Program-made: the position numbers and the translations under genes
Source of the DNA: Fodinicurvata fenggangensis DSM 21160
GTDB lineage: Bacteria > Pseudomonadota > Alphaproteobacteria > Kiloniellales > DSM-21159
Assembly: GCF_000686045.1 (NCBI RefSeq)
Contig: NZ_JMLV01000001.1
Location: forward strand, 186,001-250,000
Direction of reading: 5' to 3'
Length of the DNA stretch: 64,000 nt
Shown: positions 28,312 to 36,399 of the stretch, one piece after another
Layout of the letters: each line of letters starts with the position of its first letter
Numbering within the stretch: the first letter of the stretch is position 1
Notes under the pieces: generated by a model
Told to the model about the DNA's origin: nothing
Seen by the model: only the letters and a program-made list of their open reading frames with translations
Database searches by the model: none

Positions 28312-29421
28312 ATGCGCATAATGCATATCGCCGATTTCGGTCGTGACGAACCGGAATTGTGCACACTTTTTGCCAGAGTCTGCGCCACCTTTCACGATCC
28401 AATCTGGCGTGAGGAGGTGGGGCAGCAGGTCCTGATCCGCAACAATGCATTGCCCGCGGCCGATCTGGAAACCATGGGGTTGAATCTTGAGACCCTGCCG
28501 TTTCGTCGTTGGCTGGATTTTTCCACACCTGCACGGGTTTCCGAGCGATTGCAGGTCTATCGTCCTGATGTTGTGCTTGTGTGGCGCCCGGAAGCCATGG
28601 GTGCGCTTAGGATGGAAAGTCACCGTTGCCTGGTCGGGGTTGTCAGCGATTATGGGCCTGTTTCTCGCTGGCGGGCCTGTACCCGATTGATTGCCCTGAA
28701 CGAGGATCTGGGAGAGGCCATTCGGGAGCAGGGTTGGGCCGATGACCATATCGACCTTCCGAGCATGCCCGTCAGCAACGAGATCGGACAGCCCTTTCCT
28801 CGCAAGGTCCTTCACACCCCCTTTGAGGCTGATCTTGTGGTCAGCACACCATTGGCGAGAGGGGATCCCGGAAGCTATTGCCTGATCCGGGCGCTTGCGC
28901 AGATGAAGGATATATTCTTGTGGCTGATAGCGCCCAAACGCGATCACAAGAAACTGATGGCCTTCGCCGAACGGTTGGAAACATCGAGCCGATTGCGTCT
29001 GCTGGAGCCACGCCTTGACCACAGGGCCTTTTATGCAGCGGCGGATGTTGTGGTCGCAGCCAGCACAATGGACACTGTGGGTTATAGCGTTGTCGAAGCC
29101 TGGAGCCAGAGCCGCCCGGTTGTCGGAGCGGGAGCGATTGGTCCGGCCTGCTTGATAAGGCATGGTGACAGCGGCATGTTGAGCACAAACGGGGACGACA
29201 AGGCCCTGCAACGGACCTTGCGTCGGATATTGCAGGATCCCATGCTGTATGATCGCCTTGCCGCAGGCGGCAGACGGGTCTATGAGGCTCACCATCAGGA
29301 AAGCCTGGCAACGGACGGGTGGCTGGCCTGTTTCTACCGAGCACAGGGAGAAGCTGTCCCTGTGGGCTCGAAAGCACGAACGGCAGAAGGTCAGGGCGGG
29401 CATGCCGATATTACCGCATGA
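28312..29421 (+). CDS. GT4-like glycosyltransferase
   Basis: A 369-residue GT-B-fold protein resembling family 4 glycosyltransferases. The N-terminus MRIMHIADFG is a Rossmann-type opening. The C-terminal half has the LRLLEPRLDHRAFYAAADVVVAAS-like region and the acidic stretch TVGYSVVEAWSQSRPVVG, which corresponds to the nucleotide-sugar-binding E-x7-E motif (the first Glu position reads Thr or Val here). No membrane helices are obvious. The donor and acceptor sugars are unknown. It lies 23 bases ahead of dihydroorotase, and possible co-transcription does not inform the function. It diverges from ygfZ. Confidence 0.75.
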   Translation: MRIMHIADFGRDEPELCTLFARVCATFHDPIWREEVGQQVLIRNNALPAADLETMGLNLETLPFRRWLDFSTPARVSERLQVYRPDVVLVWRPEAMGALRMESHRCLVGVVSDYGPVSRWRACTRLIALNEDLGEAIREQGWADDHIDLPSMPVSNEIGQPFPRKVLHTPFEADLVVSTPLARGDPGSYCLIRALAQMKDIFLWLIAPKRDHKKLMAFAERLETSSRLRLLEPRLDHRAFYAAADVVVAASTMDTVGYSVVEAWSQSRPVVGAGAIGPACLIRHGDSGMLSTNGDDKALQRTLRRILQDPMLYDRLAAGGRRVYEAHHQESLATDGWLACFYRAQGEAVPVGSKARTAEGQGGHADITA

Positions 29422-29444
29422 GTGCGTGAACCGGAGAATGATTG

Positions 29445-30794
29445 ATGACAGCTATGTTTGATTTGCTTCTCAAGGGGGGAACCGTCTTCACGCCAAATGG
29501 ACCGGTAGAATGTGATGTTGCGGTTTCAGGTGGGCGTATCGCGGCCCTTGGAAATTTCGAGAGGCACGCAGCCCAGGCAGTTCATGAACTGAAAGGCCTG
29601 ACAGTGCTTCCAGGTGTGATCGACAGCCAGGTACATTTCCGTGAGCCTGGCCTGGAGCACAAGGAAGATCTGGAAAGCGGGACGCGGGCGGCTGCACTCG
29701 GCGGGGTCACGGCCCTGTTCGAAATGCCCAACACCAACCCCTCAACCCTGACGGCAAAGGCCCTGAACGACAAATTGGCGCGTGCAGAAGGTCGGGCCTG
29801 GACTGATTTCGCCTTTTACATGGGTGCGGCAGAGGAGAATGCGGACAAGCTCGCAGAGCTGGAGATGCTGCCGGGCTGTTCGGGTGTGAAGATCTTCATG
29901 GGATCCTCAACAGGCAGCCTGCTGGTCGAGGATGACGAGTCCCTGCGCCGTGTCCTGTCTTCCGGGCGTCGGCGTGTTGCTGTACATGCCGAGGACGAGG
30001 TGCGACTGCGCGAACGGCTCTCCGTGATCGAGGAGGGCAGTGGGTCGGAAATGCACCCGGTTTGGCGCGATGTGGAAACAGCGGTCAAGGCAACGAAACG
30101 CCTGTTGGCCTTGTCGCGGGAGACGGGGCGGCGTGTTCATGTCCTGCATATCACGACAGGTGATGAAGTGGCTCTGCTGGCCGAACACAAGGACATGGTA
30201 ACCTGTGAGGTCACGCCTCAGCACCTGACCCTTTCTGCCCCCGAATGTTATGAACGCCTGGGCGCATTGGCACAGATGAATCCACCCATTCGTGATGCCG
30301 AACATCGTGAGGCACTGTGGGAAGGTGTGCGCCAGGGTGTCTTTGACGTGCTGGGTTCGGATCATGCGCCTCATACGCGAGACGAGAAAGAAGGGGTCTA
30401 TCCACGCATTCCCTCCGGCATGCCGGGCGTCCAAACCCTGTTGCCTCTGATGCTCGATCATGTGAATGCAGGCCGCCTGACCTTGCAGAGACTGGTGGAC
30501 ATGACCAGTGCCGGACCGCAACGCATATTCGGACTGGCAGCCAAGGGCCGGATTGCGCGTGGCTACGATGCCGATTTCACTGTTGTCGATATGGGGCGTA
30601 GTGAAACCATCAGCTCGTATTGGCTCGCTTCGAAGTGTGGCTGGTCCCCCTTTGAAGGGATGAAGGTGAAAGGTTGGCCCGTGATGACCATCATTCGTGG
30701 CGAAACGGTCATGCAGGATGGTGAACTCCTCAAGCAGCCATCCGGACAGGCCATTCGCTTTCAGGAAACAATCCCGCCGCAGCCAACTGACTGA
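29445..30794 (+). CDS. pyrC: Dihydroorotase, class I
   Basis: A 449-residue amidohydrolase that closes carbamoyl-aspartate to dihydroorotate in pyrimidine synthesis. It shows FEMPNTNPST, the likely carboxylated Lys in SGVKIFMGSSTGSLL, metal histidines in AVHAEDE and VLHITTGDE, and the catalytic Asp in LGSDHAPHT. The first metal motif reads IDSQVHFREPG; most class I enzymes have H-x-H where this has Q-x-H. From memory this occurs in an alphaproteobacterial subgroup annotated as dihydroorotase. The ATG at 29445 follows CCGGAG at 29431-29436. An allantoinase or hydantoinase role is less likely. Confidence 0.85.
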   Translation: MTAMFDLLLKGGTVFTPNGPVECDVAVSGGRIAALGNFERHAAQAVHELKGLTVLPGVIDSQVHFREPGLEHKEDLESGTRAAALGGVTALFEMPNTNPSTLTAKALNDKLARAEGRAWTDFAFYMGAAEENADKLAELEMLPGCSGVKIFMGSSTGSLLVEDDESLRRVLSSGRRRVAVHAEDEVRLRERLSVIEEGSGSEMHPVWRDVETAVKATKRLLALSRETGRRVHVLHITTGDEVALLAEHKDMVTCEVTPQHLTLSAPECYERLGALAQMNPPIRDAEHREALWEGVRQGVFDVLGSDHAPHTRDEKEGVYPRIPSGMPGVQTLLPLMLDHVNAGRLTLQRLVDMTSAGPQRIFGLAAKGRIARGYDADFTVVDMGRSETISSYWLASKCGWSPFEGMKVKGWPVMTIIRGETVMQDGELLKQPSGQAIRFQETIPPQPTD

Positions 30795-30831
30795 TCAACT
30801 AAAATCAAACTTTACCGCAAATGGCCGATCT

Positions 30832-31371
30832 TTACCGAGGATGGCCAAGGACGACTGTCCACAAAGGACTTGGAACGGCGCTGTTGCCGTGGGGGTGAAT
30901 AGAAAGCCCGATCTGCGTTGCCTGCTCCAGACGAAGATTCTGACGGTGATCAGGACTTTCATGCCAGGCCTGCAGGACCTGGGCAGCTGTCGCATGTCCT
31001 GCCGCCAGGTTTTCAGCCCAGAGATGCGCCTCGTACCCCTCTGTCTTTAGGCGTTCTTTCAGGCAACTGCCATCTGGCGCGCAATGCGCAAAGAACCCGT
31101 CTCGTGCCATGTCGCTATTGTGGCGCGCTGCGACGCGGTCGAGTTCACCGTTCCGTTCAAGGGATGGCAAACTTGCCTGCTGACGATATTCATTGATCAG
31201 TACATGGAGTTCGTCCAGTGGTTCCGCACCTGTGGACGGCCCGGGAAAAACCAGTAGCAACAAGGAGACAATCGTGCCAAGCCAGACAGACCAGCCTTGT
31301 GTTCGGCGAGGGGTGGAATTCCCGTTCCATGCAGGATATGTGAGAGAGACAAAGTTCACGATTCGGCACAA
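30832..31371 (-). CDS. Secreted CAP (SCP/PR-1) domain protein
   Basis: A 179-residue protein with a long N-terminus and a hydrophobic segment at about residues 29-43 (WLGTIVSLLLLVFPGPSTGA), likely a signal peptide or membrane anchor. A CAP domain follows. It begins LHVLINEYRQQASLP, has the RVAARHNSDMARDGFFAHC helix, GYEAHLWAENLAAG with the conserved Glu, and AWHESPDHRQNLR with the second conserved His. Such proteins are exported; bacterial members have no general assigned activity. It converges with pyrC and diverges from the Rieske gene 62 bases away. The start codon is uncertain. Confidence 0.8.
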   Translation of the reverse strand: MCRIVNFVSLTYPAWNGNSTPRRTQGWSVWLGTIVSLLLLVFPGPSTGAEPLDELHVLINEYRQQASLPSLERNGELDRVAARHNSDMARDGFFAHCAPDGSCLKERLKTEGYEAHLWAENLAAGHATAAQVLQAWHESPDHRQNLRLEQATQIGLSIHPHGNSAVPSPLWTVVLGHPR

Positions 31372-31433
31372 CTTCCGGAACGACCGGTTTCAAGTTGAGG
31401 GCCTATAAAAGACGGTATCAAGGAGAGTTTTGT

Positions 31434-31748
31434 ATGACCTGGCATAAGGTTGCGTCCAGTCACGATGTCGAGGACGGCAAGGCCATCGAGGTGAAGGTGG
31501 GAGATACGCCCATAGCACTCTACAACCTCGATGGTGAATTCTTTGCAACCCACAACATCTGCACGCACGCCTATGCTTGCCTGCATGAAGGCTATGTCGA
31601 TGGAGAAACCATCGAGTGCCCCTTACACCAGGCTGTGTTCGACATTCGCACTGGCGAAGCCTTGGAAGGGCCGGTGGAAGTGCCTGTTGCGACTTATGAC
31701 GTCAAGCGTGAAGGCGACGACATCTTTATAGAGGTTCCAGAAGAGTAG
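31434..31748 (+). CDS. Rieske [2Fe-2S] ferredoxin
   Basis: A 104-residue soluble Rieske protein resembling the ferredoxin component of aromatic-ring dioxygenases (BphF type). The cluster ligands are CTH in ICTHAYACLHEGYVDG and CPLH in IECPLHQAVFDIRTG, about 20 residues apart as usual. No oxygenase or reductase gene is nearby, so the electron partner cannot be named. A NirD-like role is less likely given the length and motif spacing. The ATG at 31434 has AAGGAG about eight bases upstream. A terminator-like hairpin follows. Confidence 0.88.
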   Translation: MTWHKVASSHDVEDGKAIEVKVGDTPIALYNLDGEFFATHNICTHAYACLHEGYVDGETIECPLHQAVFDIRTGEALEGPVEVPVATYDVKREGDDIFIEVPEE

Positions 31749-31762
31749 AGGTCCCGGATTTG

Positions 31763-31792
31763 CCGGCACGCAGTTCAGGTCCTGCGTGCTGG
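31763..31792. terminator. Hairpin between convergent Rieske and mlaC genes
   Basis: An 11-bp stem (CCGGCACGCAG and CTGCGTGCTGG, with one G-T pair) and an eight-base loop lie midway in the 55-base convergent gap. No strong T-run is seen on either side. Its position suggests a shared bidirectional terminator. Confidence 0.5.
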
Positions 31793-31803
31793 TTGCTGCC
31801 ACT

Positions 31804-32418
31804 TCAATCGGGCCGGAAAGCCCCCTGGTCCAGTTTCTGCCTCAGGGCATCAATCAGGCCGGAAAGTCCACCACGCTGATTCATCACCGATGCATATTCA
31901 TCGCGCAAGGTGAGCGCCATGCTCGCCCCCTCGGCACGGACGTCCAGAATGCTGAATGAGCCATCCTGATTGCGGACGCGCCATTCCGTGTTCACTGGGT
32001 CGCCTTGCTGGCGTTTGAATGTCACTTTTACCCAGGAGAGGTTTTCGTTCTGGGCATCCCTACGGATGCCATTGGTCTGGAAGGTTTCGCCCTGATACTT
32101 CTCGAACAGGGGCAAAAAGCGCTGGATCAGGTAATCCTCGAAAACCTGGATGAATTGTTTGCGCTCCTCCTCACTGGAGCTTCGCCAGTGACGGGCTATG
32201 ATGAACTGGCTGATGGAGCGCAGGTCAAAGCCTTCCTGCAGCAAGCTGCGGAACCTCTTTTCCCGCTCGTCCGAGGAAATGGATTGATCCGTGAGCTCTT
32301 CCAGAGCCTTTGAGCCAAAGTCCTGTATAAACTGCTCAGCATTGTCCTGGGCTAAAGCCGGGGCACTAAGGCCCAGAATCAAGAATACGACGGAAAGGTA
32401 TTTAATTGCTGATTTCAT
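31804..32418 (-). CDS. mlaC: MlaC/Ttg2D-type periplasmic phospholipid-binding protein
   Basis: A 204-residue exported protein. Residues 1-22 form a clean signal peptide (KYLSVVFLILGLSAPALAQ). The mature part matches the toluene-tolerance Ttg2/MlaC family, with EKRFRSLLQEGFDLRSISQFIIARHW, the QFIQVFEDYLIQRF helix and the strand pair FKRQQGDPVNTEWRVRNQDG. MlaC ferries phospholipids between outer-membrane MlaA and the inner-membrane MlaFEDB transporter. The mlaA gene lies immediately upstream, 64 bases away; no mlaFEDB genes are in the window. Confidence 0.9.
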   Translation of the reverse strand: MKSAIKYLSVVFLILGLSAPALAQDNAEQFIQDFGSKALEELTDQSISSDEREKRFRSLLQEGFDLRSISQFIIARHWRSSSEEERKQFIQVFEDYLIQRFLPLFEKYQGETFQTNGIRRDAQNENLSWVKVTFKRQQGDPVNTEWRVRNQDGSFSILDVRAEGASMALTLRDEYASVMNQRGGLSGLIDALRQKLDQGAFRPD

Positions 32419-32482
32419 GGGCTCCCCGCGAGCAAATCGGTTGCACTGAAATGAGATAATAGCAGTACTCATATGATCCGGA

Positions 32483-33391
32483 TCAGTTGATCCCCTCGAC
32501 CTGATTGTCGCGATTTTCAATCTGATACTGCCTGTTCTGCCGCCAGAGCGAACGGAAACGTGCATATGGGTCAACGGAATCCTCGGCGATCTCGTCGAAG
32601 GTCTCGATATTGCGAGACCTGAAATCAATACCGCGCAATGCGCCGCGGGAAATGCTGACCGTCCTTGCCTCATCACCGGACAGCAGATAGGTCAAAGGAT
32701 CGAAGAACATGTCCACGACACGCCCGCCGGTATCACGAACCGAGGATGGTCCGAGAATCGGCAGGACAAGATATGCGCCTTCACCAACACCGTAGCTTCC
32801 CAGCGTCTGCCCGAAATCCTCGTCGTGATAGGGATGGCCGAGTTCGCTGGCCGGGTCGAAGAAACCAAGCCCGAAGGCCGTGTTAATGAAGAAGCGTGCG
32901 GCCGTATCGCTGGCACGGTCCGGATTGCCCTGCAGGAAGTCGTTCGCCAGTACAACCGGAGTACTCAGGTTTCTCAGAAAGTTGCGTACCGAATCCTTGA
33001 CCGGGTCCGGGAATAGGTCCCGATAGGTTACCGCCATTGGGCGAATCAGGATCACATCCAGGGCCTCGTTGAAGGCGAAAACGAAGCGATTCAGGAGTTC
33101 CAGGGGATCGTCGCTGCTTACCTGGGTATCCGTTCCGTATATCGCGGCCGCATCCTCGTCACTCAGGTAACCTTCATCATCGCTGTTCTGCGCGTACTGA
33201 ACAGTTCCTGGAGAAAGAAGGTCCATTGGCTGACCACTGACCTGCCTATGACCCTCCGGGATTTGGCCACAAGCTGAAAGAAGCATCACGGCGCTGACGA
33301 GGATTGCTGAGGCTGTAAAACGGCTGCCATGGAACATGCGGCGCGCTGTCGAATGCTCGCCTACTGGTTCGCGCGTCATCTCAGGTTTCAT
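32483..33391 (-). CDS. mlaA: MlaA/VacJ outer-membrane lipoprotein
   Basis: A lipoprotein of about 302 residues. The signal peptide ends in the lipobox LLSAC, followed by a variable acidic linker. The VacJ/MlaA domain then begins at DPLELLNRFVFAFNEALD and contains FFINTAFGLGFFDPASELG and GQTLGSYGVGEGAYLVLPILGPSS, which are diagnostic. It extracts mislocalised phospholipids from the outer leaflet and passes them to MlaC. The start is uncertain: in-frame ATGs at 33427, 33391, 33379 and 33337 all lack a good ribosome site. Bases 33428-33649 upstream hold no gene and presumably the promoter. Confidence 0.9.
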   Translation of the reverse strand: MKPEMTREPVGEHSTARRMFHGSRFTASAILVSAVMLLSACGQIPEGHRQVSGQPMDLLSPGTVQYAQNSDDEGYLSDEDAAAIYGTDTQVSSDDPLELLNRFVFAFNEALDVILIRPMAVTYRDLFPDPVKDSVRNFLRNLSTPVVLANDFLQGNPDRASDTAARFFINTAFGLGFFDPASELGHPYHDEDFGQTLGSYGVGEGAYLVLPILGPSSVRDTGGRVVDMFFDPLTYLLSGDEARTVSISRGALRGIDFRSRNIETFDEIAEDSVDPYARFRSLWRQNRQYQIENRDNQVEGIN

Positions 33392-33649
33392 CTTCTGCCC
33401 CATGCTGCCAGCCAGCCTTTGCATCATTGCTTTAACCCAGTTTCAACGACTGCGGGTGGTTATGGATGGGACTGGCAAGCCGTCCCCCTGCTCACACTAT
33501 CTCTCCCCGCACCATTCATTGCATCATAACTTGAACGAGTGTGAGTACGAATTAGGGCTCAAGTATCATATGGAAAGGTTAAACGCCAGTTATCGTGCGT
33601 GCGGCTGGTCAACAGGCCGTAAGCCTGTGTCTACATTGCATCGTCCCAC

Positions 33650-34594
33650 TCACGACGGATGGGTGTTTTCAGGCAACAAGCGTCGATAGAGGGGAACGCA
33701 CAGGGCGGGCAGCATGTACATGGGAAGCTGTGCAAGAGCGAAGAACAGCGCGACATCGTAATCCGTGCTTTCCGGAAGGGAGGCGAGCAGTAAACCCATG
33801 TTGCAGTTCCCGCTCATGAGGCCGGCTGTCAGCGCACGGCTTCGACCGAGTTTGTAAAAGACAAGAAAGGCCGCAACCTGAAGCAAGGGATTGGCGATGA
33901 AGGCTGCAGCGACCCACAGTGCTACGGTGTGGGGGCGCTCAAAGAGCGTTTGGGTGACACCGTCCATGATGCCAATGGCAAACACGAGCATGACCAGAAC
34001 GATCGTGCCATCGATTTCTCGTGCTGCCGTACGAAGCCGGTGATTGCCGGCAAGCGTGCGCACCAGAACCGAGGCCAGGAAAGCGCCGCCTACGACCATC
34101 CCCATGCGCAACATGAATTCGTAGGTGCTGACATCCAGTTCCACGCCCAGCAGCCAGAAGGAGACAGGTGGTACGGTGAGGGGCGCCAGCAGAGTTGCAA
34201 TCAAGCCGACAACAATGGCAAGGGCGGCATCCAGGCCGACGAGCAACGCAATGGCACTGGCGCCGAGGATGGGGGGTGCTGCCGCCATGAGAATCAAGGC
34301 CGTTTCCAGAGCCTCGGGCAGGGGGAAGGGCGAGAGTAGCAGCATAATCAGTGCGGGGGAGATCACCAGCAGCCAGACCAGCAAGGCAACCAGGCTGAAA
34401 GGATGTCTGAGGTAGCTGCTCATCGCTTGCCACTCTATACGAAGCAGCGAGAAAAACAGGAGAACGCCGACAATTGGTCCAATGTGAGGGCGCAGGAGGG
34501 CGGCCAGGTCAGGGGCGGCCAGTCCCAAAAATACGCCAATGAATAGAACCTTTGGACCATGGCCCCCGCAGAAACTCAATACTGAACGTATCAA
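33650..34594 (-). CDS. Bile acid:sodium symporter (BASS) family transporter
   Basis: A polytopic inner-membrane protein of about 314 residues with some nine to ten helices. GLMSGNCNMGLLLASLPE near the C-terminus and AAAPPILGASAIALLVGLDAAL resemble the crossover motifs of BASS-family Na+-coupled organic-anion carriers. The TTG at 34594 is preferred as start because GGGGGAG lies seven bases upstream and the first helix then follows promptly. An upstream ATG at 34756 would add a 54-residue tail without family support. The substrate is unknown; an arsenite carrier of the related ACR3 group is a weaker alternative. Confidence 0.75.
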   Translation of the reverse strand: MIRSVLSFCGGHGPKVLFIGVFLGLAAPDLAALLRPHIGPIVGVLLFFSLLRIEWQAMSSYLRHPFSLVALLVWLLVISPALIMLLLSPFPLPEALETALILMAAAPPILGASAIALLVGLDAALAIVVGLIATLLAPLTVPPVSFWLLGVELDVSTYEFMLRMGMVVGGAFLASVLVRTLAGNHRLRTAAREIDGTIVLVMLVFAIGIMDGVTQTLFERPHTVALWVAAAFIANPLLQVAAFLVFYKLGRSRALTAGLMSGNCNMGLLLASLPESTDYDVALFFALAQLPMYMLPALCVPLYRRLLPENTHPS

Positions 34595-34812
34595 GATGCA
34601 ACTCCCCCACTTTATCGTTTGTTTATGGACGCTATCTTCTTTTCTTGGAGGCTTCCACCGCAGCAGGCGCGCAATTCCAGGGAAGCAGGCGTTCATAAAC
34701 TGCAGAGCTTTCGTGCTCTTGAAAGGCAGGTGGGATAAACCAGTGGCCTTGAACAAGACGTATTCTTAGTGTGGTGTTATATCCTGTTGGACTGAAAGGC
34801 TCTTTTTCTGTG

Positions 34813-35313
34813 ATGCGATTACCGTTACTGGCAGCACTGGTATTTCTGGTGTCTCTGGCTCTTCCCTCTCAAGGTATCGCCGGCTGCAGCGATCCCCCGG
34901 TTACGGGCGCAGACTGGCAGAGATGCTCCTTTGACGGGCTCGACTACTCCGGCGTGGACATGCCGGAGTCCCGTTTGCGAGAGGCCAGCTTCTTCCGGGC
35001 CGATTTTTCCGAAGCCGACCTGTCGGGGATCGATGGGTATAAGGTGAAATTTGTCAGTGCAAACATGCAGAATGTGAATTTGTCGGACGCCGACCTGGTG
35101 AATGCTGATTTCACGAAAGCGGATTTGAAGGGGGCGAACCTGTCAGGCGCGAATCTTCGCGATGCCCGCTTTTATAGAGCCAACCTGCAGAATGCAGATC
35201 TCAGCGGAGCCACCCTGGATAATACCGACTTTTCCTTTACAGATCTGTCCGGTGCGACCTGGACCAATGGGGAGTATGTTTGCCGGGAAGGGTCTGTCGG
35301 CCGGTGCAATTGA
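34813..35313 (+). CDS. Exported pentapeptide-repeat protein
   Basis: A 166-residue protein with a signal peptide (LPLLAALVFLVSLALPSQGIAG) and about 12 tandem A(D/N)LxX pentapeptides between residues 45 and 150, such as ADFSEADLSG, ADLKGANLSG and ANLQNADLSG. These should fold as a right-handed quadrilateral beta-helix. The short C-terminal cap, TWTNGEYVCREGSVGRC, holds two Cys that could form a disulfide with the N-terminal GCSDPP and WQRCSF Cys pair, fitting an extracytoplasmic location. No function is known. It converges with sodC. Confidence 0.8.
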   Translation: MRLPLLAALVFLVSLALPSQGIAGCSDPPVTGADWQRCSFDGLDYSGVDMPESRLREASFFRADFSEADLSGIDGYKVKFVSANMQNVNLSDADLVNADFTKADLKGANLSGANLRDARFYRANLQNADLSGATLDNTDFSFTDLSGATWTNGEYVCREGSVGRCN

Positions 35314-35350
35314 GGCTGACTTTGCTGCTTCCTGCTGCTGTTCTCCCGCC

Positions 35351-35869
35351 TTATTCGATCACGGCGCAGGCAATGCGACGGCCTGCATCACCGGAAGGTT
35401 GGCTCTCGTAATCATCGGCATCTGCGTGGATCACCAATGCACGGCCGCGAATTCCGGTATCGGTGCCATCAAGGGTGACGAGATGGTTGTAAACTTCGGC
35501 ACGAAGTTCCCCAGTGGGCTGGGTCTGTTGATTGGGCAGGTCGCCGGCATGCGGGCCGTCAGGCGTGTAATAGCCATGAGACCGACCATCGGGATTGAAA
35601 TGCCCGCCGGCTGAATCAAAGGCGCCGGCCGGATCGCATTCTCCATTCTCGTGGATATGGACGGCGAGCCAGGTCGCTTCGGGCAGCCCGTTAACGCTTA
35701 GGTCCAGTATCACACCTGAGGGCGTTTCGGTGACCGTTGCGTTCCCGATTTCGGTGCCGCTCACATCCACGAAGGTTGCAGTTGCGGTAGAGGATTCCTG
35801 GGCCGTTGCACTGGCGGCGAACAGCAGGCCCATACCGGATAGCAGGAGCAGCGAGAAAGGCTTTTTCAT
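35351..35869 (-). CDS. sodC: Periplasmic Cu/Zn superoxide dismutase
   Basis: A 172-residue exported enzyme dismutating superoxide in the periplasm. The signal peptide is residues 1-23 (SLLLLSGMGLLFAASATAQ). Copper ligands lie in AVHIHENGEC, the bridging and zinc region in GGHFNPDGRSHGYYTPDGPHAGDLPN, and a final copper His in ALVIHADADD. The disulfide pair is the Cys after HENGE and that in RRIACAVIE. The length is typical. It diverges across a 293-base gap from the Cys-rich zinc protein. Confidence 0.95.
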   Translation of the reverse strand: MKKPFSLLLLSGMGLLFAASATAQESSTATATFVDVSGTEIGNATVTETPSGVILDLSVNGLPEATWLAVHIHENGECDPAGAFDSAGGHFNPDGRSHGYYTPDGPHAGDLPNQQTQPTGELRAEVYNHLVTLDGTDTGIRGRALVIHADADDYESQPSGDAGRRIACAVIE

Positions 35870-36098
35870 GATCGGACTCCCAGAATATTGCAGGCTGGTC
35901 AGATCAGCCCGGGGCAAATAACGATACTGTTTTCCAGATAACGAGCGTAATAGCTTTGTGTATGCGGGCCAGTGTTATTTTTTGATCATGATGTGGCAAT
36001 CAAGTGAAGTTTCCGTATTTCCACGATTTTGGGGAGATGGCTTCTACTTTCGGGAGGGGTTCTTTCCCGTGACCAGATAAAAGTCACAAGCCACTCCT

Positions 36099-36127
36099 TT
36101 GTCATGGACATGTGGATCCCGAAATAT
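36099..36127 (+). promoter_or_regulatory. Candidate sigma70 promoter for the zinc-protein gene
   Basis: The 293-base gap 35870-36162 holds no gene. TTGTCA at 36099-36104 and AAATAT at 36122-36127 are separated by 17 bases, and the start codon lies 36 bases further on behind TAGGAG. This is a reasonable but unproven promoter. The first 150 bases of the gap, next to sodC, are comparatively AT-rich and should include the sodC promoter on the other strand. Confidence 0.35.
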
Positions 36128-36162
36128 GGGGTGTCCTACTTCCCGTATAGGAGATCATTAAA

Positions 36163-36399
36163 ATGGCCAAATGTGAGCAATGCGGAAACGACTATGACAA
36201 GGCTTTCCAGGTCACCATGAGCGGTCAGACCTCTACCTTCGACAGCTTTGAGTGCGCCATCCGCGCAATGGCTCCGGTTTGCCCTCACTGCGATTGCCGG
36301 GTGATCGGGCACGGGGTCGAGAGCAATGGCAAGGTATACTGCTGTGCGCACTGTGCGAAGAATGCCGGCTCTGGTGAAGGGCTCACTGACCGGGTTTAA
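36163..36399 (+). CDS. Small cysteine-rich zinc-binding protein
   Basis: A 78-residue soluble protein with nine cysteines. CEQCGND (Cys4, Cys7) and SFECAIRAMAP (Cys31) form one likely metal site. CPHCDC (Cys40, 43, 45) and YCCAHC (Cys60, 61, 64) with nearby histidines form a second. The arrangement resembles a treble-clef or metallothionein-like zinc fold found in short conserved bacterial proteins of unknown role. AGGAG sits upstream of the ATG. The stop overlaps the convergent GNAT gene by four bases. Confidence 0.82.
   Translation: MAKCEQCGNDYDKAFQVTMSGQTSTFDSFECAIRAMAPVCPHCDCRVIGHGVESNGKVYCCAHCAKNAGSGEGLTDRV

Noticed and set aside
28219-29403. A 394-codon minus-strand frame opposite the GT4 glycosyltransferase gene
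   Set aside because: No domain or signal recognised and no ribosome site. The plus-strand protein has a coherent Rossmann-like fold, although its identity is less certain than most, so this was weighed carefully.
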